Source: DASRAJ01 sp039920305
Lineage (GTDB): Bacteria > Bacteroidota > Bacteroidia > Chitinophagales > UBA10324
Assembly (NCBI GenBank): GCA_039920305.1
Contig: JBDSEA010000001.1
Span: 1 to 11,305 of the forward strand
DNA length: 11,305 nt
Reading direction: 5' to 3'
Position 1 is the stretch's first letter, and the number at the start of each line of letters is the position of its first letter. Of the stretch, positions 7,775 to 11,305 are shown piece by piece. The notes beneath the pieces are model-generated. The model saw only the letters and a program-made list of their open reading frames with translations, did not search any database and was not told where the DNA came from. Made by a program: the position numbers and the translations under genes.

Positions 7775-8797
7775 ATGAATCAGCTTCAGAACAAGCGAAT
7801 CGCCAAAGAGTGGCATGAGGCGTTTGGCACTGAGGATTTGAAGGAGAAATATGATATTTATCTTGATGATGATTTTACAGCTGATTTTTTTGGCCAGCAA
7901 CAGTTGAATAAGTCTCAATACATCATGCAATACCAAATGTTTGCAGGAGCTTTTAAAGAAAACAAGATTACTGTTGAAGAACAATTTGCCGAGGATGACA
8001 AAGTAGTATCAGTGATCAGGTGGACTGCAATTCATGTGGCAGACTTACCCGGCATGCTTGCCACAGGATTGCCGGTAAATATTAAGGGTATAGCAGTGGA
8101 TTATTTTAAGAATGGCAAAGCCATAAAACACTATCTATTATTTGATACGGCTCAGTTGCTCAAACGTCATGCAATTCGTGAAAAGGTACGAACAAGGCTT
8201 GCCCGCGATTTGCATGATAACATCGGATCTACTCTCGGAAGCATTTCTTATTACAGTGAAATGGCACAACAGCTTCCGGAACAAAATTTACCACAGCTCA
8301 AATTGCTATTGCATAAAATTGAAGAATCCTCACATGAACTTGTTGAGGAAATGAGTGATATTGTGTGGGCGATCAATCCTGTGAACGATAGTTTTGAAAA
8401 GCTCACCACCAGGATGAAAAATTATGCAGCTAATTTACTTGCTACCCGTAATATTGATTTTTCTTTTGAGATCATAGATGTTTCTGAATCACTACGGCTC
8501 TCGATTGAACAGCGCAAAAATATTTTTCTCATTTTCAAAGAAGGTGTTTACAATGCTGTAAAGTATTCATGTTGTTCCAGGGTTACTTCCTTTATCAAGC
8601 AAGCGCATGATACGCTTATCTTTGAATTGCATGACAATGGAAAAGGTTTCGATGTGAAACAAGGAGGCATATATAACGGCAATGGAATTAATAACATGAA
8701 AGTCCGGGCAGGAGAGATTGAGGCTGACTTTTCAATTTTGTCAAACAGTGGAAATGGAACGCACATTCGACTTCTTGCCCCATTAAGAAATTCTTGA
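7775..8797 (+). CDS. Soluble histidine kinase with N-terminal SnoaL-like domain
   Basis: A 340-residue protein from ATG 7775; a TTG two codons earlier (7769) is less likely. No membrane segment is seen, so it is cytoplasmic. Residues ~1-130 resemble SnoaL-like/NTF2-fold ester-cyclase-type proteins: KEWHEAFGTEDL, a core VVSVIRWTAIH, then GLPVNIKGIAVDYFKNGKAI and HYLLFDTAQLL, the usual order of this fold. Residues ~136-205 are a HisKA_3 dimerisation domain with ARDLHDNIGSTLG (His147 phosphoacceptor) and DIVWAINP. The HATPase_c domain follows: N-box EGVYNAVKYS (256-265), G1 DNGKGF (287-292) and the NarL-partner-type GNGINNMKVRAGEI (302-315). All kinase motifs are intact. The SnoaL-like domain is probably a ligand-sensing pocket rather than an enzyme. 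The partner is almost certainly the NarL-type regulator starting 73 bp downstream. The fold assignment is by eye; the kinase call is firm. Confidence 0.88.
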   Translation: MNQLQNKRIAKEWHEAFGTEDLKEKYDIYLDDDFTADFFGQQQLNKSQYIMQYQMFAGAFKENKITVEEQFAEDDKVVSVIRWTAIHVADLPGMLATGLPVNIKGIAVDYFKNGKAIKHYLLFDTAQLLKRHAIREKVRTRLARDLHDNIGSTLGSISYYSEMAQQLPEQNLPQLKLLLHKIEESSHELVEEMSDIVWAINPVNDSFEKLTTRMKNYAANLLATRNIDFSFEIIDVSESLRLSIEQRKNIFLIFKEGVYNAVKYSCCSRVTSFIKQAHDTLIFELHDNGKGFDVKQGGIYNGNGINNMKVRAGEIEADFSILSNSGNGTHIRLLAPLRNS

Positions 8798-8819
8798 TTT
8801 GCGAAGATCAGATCCGATT

Positions 8820-8863
8820 CGCCATCAGCTGTTGGTGCTTCAGTTTAACGCGAATTAATTTTC
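8820..8863 (+). promoter_or_regulatory. Possible promoter/operator of the first response regulator
   Basis: TTG (8832-8834) followed after 21 bp by TAATTTTC (8856-8863) resembles a Bacteroidota promoter, with one mismatch in the -7 element. Overlapping the TTG is an 18-bp imperfect inverted repeat, CGCCA-N8-TGGTG (8820-8837). Its half-sites resemble those of the 21-bp repeat at 9537 and 10443, but the spacing is different (8 instead of 4). The gene may equally be read through from the kinase. Confidence 0.25.
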
Positions 8864-8870
8864 AACACTA

Positions 8871-9512
8871 ATGATTCCTCCAATAAAAATAATGGTCTTT
8901 GACGATAACAAGCGAATCTGCGATTCGCTGAAAATGCTTTTCACCTCCCATTCGGAATTTGAATGGCAGGGTGCTTATGAAAATGCAACTATTGCCCTGG
9001 AGATGGTTGAATCTTATTCACCCGATGTGATTCTTATGGACATTGGATTACCACAAATCAATGGCATTGAGGCGACTTATGCTATTAAAAAGAAATTCCC
9101 TGATAAGGTCATCATGATGCTCACCATATTCGATGATGATGATAAAGTGTTCGATGCGATATGTGCCGGTGCTTCAGGTTATATTGTGAAAAGCAAATCC
9201 CTTACTCACCTTGTAAAGGCAGTAAAAGTGGCTCATGCGGGTGGAGCGCCCATGACTCCCGCCATTGCCCGAAAAGTTCTTCACTTATTCCAGCAAAAAA
9301 ATGCCCCTGCTGATGCAAAGGCATTTGACCTGACTGACCGCGAAAAAGAAGTGCTGAAACATCTGGTTGACGGCAGCTCTTATAAAATGATCGCGGATAA
9401 AATGGCGATCGCTTACGATACTGTACACTCGCATATTAAAAATATCTATAAAAAGCTGCATGTAAACTCCGTTAGTGAAGCGGTTTCAAAAGCATTGCGG
9501 AACAGGCTATAA
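8871..9512 (+). CDS. NarL/LuxR-type response regulator (intact)
   Basis: A 213-residue two-domain regulator. The receiver (~4-122) has the acidic pair Asp11/Asp12, phosphoacceptor Asp57 (LMDIGLP), Thr85 and Lys107 (GYIVKS). After a linker, a LuxR-type helix-turn-helix (~152-213) has the canonical pattern LTDREKEVLKHL, then IADKMAIAYDTVHSHIKNIY, then KKLHVNSVSEAV. It would be phosphorylated by the SnoaL-like histidine kinase 73 bp upstream, the standard pairing of HisKA_3 kinases with NarL-type regulators, and would then dimerise and bind DNA. Good candidate targets are the two identical 21-bp sites at 9537 and 10443. Residues 5-32 match the downstream paralogue at 25 of 28 positions, and the DNA there is also close, pointing to tandem duplication. 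Start ATG 8871; no Shine-Dalgarno is seen. Confidence 0.94.
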   Translation: MIPPIKIMVFDDNKRICDSLKMLFTSHSEFEWQGAYENATIALEMVESYSPDVILMDIGLPQINGIEATYAIKKKFPDKVIMMLTIFDDDDKVFDAICAGASGYIVKSKSLTHLVKAVKVAHAGGAPMTPAIARKVLHLFQQKNAPADAKAFDLTDREKEVLKHLVDGSSYKMIADKMAIAYDTVHSHIKNIYKKLHVNSVSEAVSKALRNRL

Positions 9513-9536
9513 ATTTCTATAAGCATCTTCATGGAA

Positions 9537-9557
9537 CTCACCAGAATTGGCGATTGA
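9537..9557 (+). repeat. 21-bp direct repeat, copy 1; operator-like
   Basis: It is identical over 21 bp to 10443-10463. The core is an imperfect inverted repeat CACCA (9539-9543), four bases, TGGCG (9548-9552), that is, two C(A/G)CCA half-sites facing each other, the form expected for a dimeric regulator. The 3' end of the repeat supplies the TTG (9554-9556) of the promoter for the second response regulator. The palindrome centre would be around -45, where activators commonly bind. The role is inferred; the identity is seen. Confidence 0.75.
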
Positions 9558-9585
9558 TCAAAACAGTTGTAATCCTCATTTTTGT
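9554..9585 (+). promoter_or_regulatory. Candidate promoter of the second response regulator
   Basis: TTG (9554-9556, the end of repeat copy 1) is followed after 21 bp by CATTTTTG (9578-9585), which matches the -7 consensus TAnnTTTG except for the first base. Transcription would start near 9590, leaving about 88 nt before ATG 9679. The same arrangement recurs at 10460-10490. Confidence 0.45.
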
Positions 9586-9678
9586 AATTATTGAAAGTAA
9601 AAGGATGAACTGCTACCTTGGTATAATTCTTATTCAGATAGTTACAGTACCAATTATATCCCATCATCAACAATAAAT

Positions 9679-10323
9679 ATGGTTAAAATATATCCAGCAC
9701 CACCAATTAAGATAATGGTTTTTGACGATAACAAGCGAATCCGGGATTCGCTTGAGATGCTTTTTACCGCTCATTCCGAATTTGAATGGATTGGTGGCTA
9801 TATGGATGCTTCCGGTGCACCTGATTTGATAGGAAATTATTTACCCGATATCGTATTGATGGATGTGGAGATGCCGGGTACTAATGGGATAGAAGCTACT
9901 TATCATATTAAAAACAAATATCCGGATCAGGTAATTATTATGCTCACTGGCTTTGATGATGATGAGAAAGTATTCGATTCAATTTGTGCCGGCGCATCAG
10001 GTTATGTGCTAAAAAGTCAATCATTGTCAACATTAGTTGAAACAGTGCAGGAAGTTCATAACGGAAAACTTTCTATCACTCCATCCATTGCCGTTAAAAT
10101 AATTGATTTCTTCTTACAAAAAAATGCTTCAGAGAGTGTTGAAGTAATCAATTTATCAGCTGATGAAATGGAAGTGCTGAAAAATTTATCTCTGGGTAAC
10201 TCATATACCAACATTGCAAAGGCAGGAGCGATGACTTACGATGCAATTTTTACCAGTATTCAGAATATCTATGAAAAAATCCATATTAAATTATATCATC
10301 GGGCAACTACAAGTATGTTATAA
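9679..10323 (+). CDS. NarL-type response regulator paralogue with eroded DNA-binding domain
   Basis: A 214-residue tandem paralogue of the preceding regulator. Its receiver is intact: Asp16/Asp17, phosphoacceptor Asp62 (LMDVEMPG), Thr90 and Lys112. The C-terminal LuxR-type helix-turn-helix (~159-214) is still alignable but has lost typical residues. LTDREKEVL has become LSADEMEVL. In the recognition-helix region, TVHSHIKNIYKK of the neighbour has become AIFTSIQNIYEK, losing His and two Lys. The last helix (NSVSEAVSKALRNRL) is replaced by a shorter KLYHRATTSML. I see no simple frameshift that would restore it. The protein may be phosphorylated by the same kinase but bind DNA poorly, so it could be a phosphate sink, a heterodimer partner, a regulator of altered specificity or an early pseudogene. 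Start ATG 9679. Confidence 0.9.
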   Translation: MVKIYPAPPIKIMVFDDNKRIRDSLEMLFTAHSEFEWIGGYMDASGAPDLIGNYLPDIVLMDVEMPGTNGIEATYHIKNKYPDQVIIMLTGFDDDEKVFDSICAGASGYVLKSQSLSTLVETVQEVHNGKLSITPSIAVKIIDFFLQKNASESVEVINLSADEMEVLKNLSLGNSYTNIAKAGAMTYDAIFTSIQNIYEKIHIKLYHRATTSML

Positions 10324-10330
10324 CGCATAG

Positions 10331-10345
10331 CTATTTCCTAAATAG
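10331..10345 (+). terminator. A/T-rich hairpin after the second response regulator
   Basis: CTATTT (10331-10336) pairs perfectly with AAATAG (10340-10345) around a 3-nt loop, followed by AATTTT. It lies 8 nt past the stop codon. It is weak because the stem is mostly A/T. Confidence 0.3.
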
Positions 10346-10442
10346 AATTTTACCGCTGTATACCTGCTCATACATCTTACTTCAAATTGAGGTAATACGA
10401 TAATATAGATACCTGCCCAATAAGTTACAAATTTTATAATTC

Positions 10443-10463
10443 CTCACCAGAATTGGCGATTGA
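10443..10463 (+). repeat. 21-bp direct repeat, copy 2; operator-like
   Basis: It is identical over 21 bp to 9537-9557, with half-sites CACCA (10445-10449) and TGGCG (10454-10458). Its final bases supply the TTG (10460-10462) of a promoter-like pair. It lies about 150 bp upstream of the DUF4907-like gene. The sequence around the two copies is not conserved, so the 21 bp look selected or mobile rather than a leftover of the regulator duplication. Confidence 0.75.
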
Positions 10464-10490
10464 CATGGGCAATTGAGTAGTCCATCTTTA
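10460..10490 (+). promoter_or_regulatory. Candidate promoter of the DUF4907-like gene
   Basis: TTG (10460-10462, inside repeat copy 2) is followed after 20 bp by CATCTTTA (10483-10490), which fits the -7 element TAnnTTTG at four of six conserved positions. On its own it is weak. It is supported by copying the layout at 9554-9585. Transcription would start near 10496, leaving a leader of about 116 nt. Confidence 0.35.
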
Positions 10491-10531
10491 CATCGTTTAA
10501 AAACAACCCCAATGAAATAAAAAATGCGCGC

Positions 10532-10564
10532 TGCACAATTTCGTGCATCGGGTTAATTAATTAA
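10532..10564 (+). other. Small hairpin and A/T palindrome in the leader of the DUF4907-like gene
   Basis: TGCAC (10532-10536) and GTGCA (10543-10547) form a 5-bp stem with a 6-nt loop. Five bases further on, TTAATTAATTAA (10553-10564) is a perfect 12-bp palindrome. Both lie between the inferred transcription start and the ATG at 10613. They could be an RNA structure or protein site, or chance in A/T-rich DNA. Confidence 0.25.
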
Positions 10565-10612
10565 TCCTGCTTTACATTACCACAATCACCTTGTCAAAAA
10601 AAATCAAACACA

Positions 10613-10990
10613 ATGAAATCACACTTACGAATGAAACTTGCTGCATTGTTTCTTTTTCAATGCATCACTATCACCATGTTGTTTGCGCAAACACCATCCA
10701 CACCAACACAAGCGGATAACAGTGCAACACAATTTCCGGTAGCAGGCGCGAATGCAAATACCAATCTCACTTACAAGATCATTGATGCACCCAACGGCAC
10801 CTTTAGTTACGATGTATATGCCGAAGGCAGATTAATGATCCACCAAACGAGCGTACCCGGCCTTCCGGGAAATGAAGGATTCAAAACAAAAGAAGATGCA
10901 AGCAAAGTTGCTATGCTTGTTATTGAAAAGATCAGGAAAGGTGAGATGCCACCAACAATTTCGATTGATGAGATGCCTGTCCGACGGTAA
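10613..10990 (+). CDS. Exported DUF4907-like protein
   Basis: A 125-residue protein with a clear signal peptide: a basic start (MKSHLRMK), a hydrophobic core LAALFLFQCITITML and a likely cleavage after FA, before QTPS. A short Thr/Ser/Pro/Gln-rich spacer (~26-47) follows. The folded part (~53-125), with YKIIDAPNGTFSYDVYAEGR, IHQTSVPGLPGNEGF, KEDASKVAMLVIEKI and KGEMPPTI, matches my memory of DUF4907, a small Bacteroidota family of unknown function. No catalytic motif is evident. ATG 10613 is used; ATG 10631 (Met7) would also give a functional signal peptide. The gene sits 58 bp upstream of an exported kelch protein, so the two may be co-expressed and act together outside the cytoplasm. It is preceded by the 21-bp repeat copy 2. 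Confidence 0.83.
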   Translation: MKSHLRMKLAALFLFQCITITMLFAQTPSTPTQADNSATQFPVAGANANTNLTYKIIDAPNGTFSYDVYAEGRLMIHQTSVPGLPGNEGFKTKEDASKVAMLVIEKIRKGEMPPTISIDEMPVRR

Positions 10991-11048
10991 GCGGGAAAAA
11001 ACTTAACGCAATAAAATAATTCAACTCATTCTTAATAAACACACCAAC

Positions 11049-11305
11049 ATGAAAAACATTTTCAAATTCTTGATTGCACTCACAGCAGTTGCATTCACAT
11101 CACAAGCACAAGATACCTGGGTTCAAAAAAGTGATTTTGGCTATAATGCCTCTAATGTGCCTGAGCCCTCAGCACGTAACAGTGCCGTCGGGTTCAGTAT
11201 CGGTAATAAAGGGTATTTAGGAACAGGCGAGGATGGAGGTCCTAAAAAAGATTTCTGGGAATACGACCCCGATGCCAATACCTGGACACAGAAGGCCGAC
11301 TTCGG
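11049..11305 (+). CDS. Exported kelch-repeat protein, N-terminal part (cut by window edge)
   Basis: The first 85 complete codons are visible and the frame is open to the window end. A short signal peptide, MKNIFKFLIALTAVAFTSQA, is followed by mature sequence starting QDTWVQKSDFG. A kelch blade follows: ARNSAVGFSIGNKGYLGTGE, then DFWEYDPDANTWTQKADF, with the diagnostic Gly-rich strand, spaced aromatics and the NTW(T/V)QK ending. Kelch repeats build beta-propellers that bind proteins or glycans. The Bacteroidota exported versions usually have 5-7 blades and often a C-terminal type IX secretion signal, which would lie outside the window. It starts 58 bp after the DUF4907-like gene on the same strand and has no promoter-like sequence I could find, so an operon is likely. 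Confidence 0.85.
   Translation, partial: MKNIFKFLIALTAVAFTSQAQDTWVQKSDFGYNASNVPEPSARNSAVGFSIGNKGYLGTGEDGGPKKDFWEYDPDANTWTQKADF

Noticed and set aside
10265..10323. Frameshift at the end of the second response regulator
   Set aside because: The +1 and -1 frames around 10285-10335 do not restore the NSVSEAV-type last helix; substitution and shortening explain the tail better.
9537..10463. 21-bp repeat as a CRISPR array or insertion-sequence target duplication
   Set aside because: There are only two copies, 885 bp apart, with genes between them, no spacers of uniform length and no transposase or terminal inverted repeats. The matching promoter layout explains them better.

Overview
The window looks like chromosomal DNA from a member of the Bacteroidota, probably close to the Chitinophagales/Sphingobacteriales. 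The grounds are promoter-like sequences of the TTG-N19-21-TAnnTTTG type, start codons without clear Shine-Dalgarno sequences, moderate-to-low G+C, soluble TPR- and NarL-type signalling proteins, a DUF4907-like protein next to a kelch protein, and the 23S rRNA sequence. The exact lineage cannot be fixed from this window.

Left end (1-1183): the 5' ~505 nt of a 23S rRNA gene on the minus strand, cut by the window edge. It has a ~270-nt leader with a boxA-like antitermination element and a strong hairpin, and a good Bacteroidota-type promoter at 782-811. No 16S rRNA or tRNA gene lies upstream of it; the next gene upstream is a protein gene. The 23S gene therefore appears unlinked from 16S and transcribed from its own promoter.

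Middle (1184-7375): a minus-strand polytopic membrane protein of the TMTC/GT-C type with six exact 34-residue TPRs; a divergent 802-residue soluble hybrid histidine kinase (TPR sensor, HisKA, HATPase, receiver); and a 12-helix-type MFS transporter. A decayed C-terminal piece of aspartate-semialdehyde dehydrogenase (asd), with a Trp codon turned into TGA, lies on the minus strand at 7409-7672.

Right (7775-11305): a compact signalling locus. A soluble histidine kinase has an N-terminal SnoaL/NTF2-like domain fused directly to a HisKA_3/HATPase core. It is followed by a NarL/LuxR-type response regulator, then a tandem paralogue of that regulator with an intact receiver but an eroded DNA-binding domain. 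Next come an exported DUF4907-like protein and the start of an exported kelch-repeat protein. A 21-bp sequence containing CACCA-N4-TGGCG occurs identically upstream of the second regulator and of the DUF4907-like gene. In both places it sits directly on a plausible -33 TTG with a CAnnTTT(G/A) element 20-21 bp downstream. The working hypothesis is that the kinase senses a small cytoplasmic ligand through the SnoaL-like pocket, the intact regulator binds the repeated operator, and the targets are the second regulator (a possible phosphate sink or modulator) and the exported DUF4907/kelch pair. The fusion, the repeat and the degraded paralogue are seen in the sequence; the circuit is inference.
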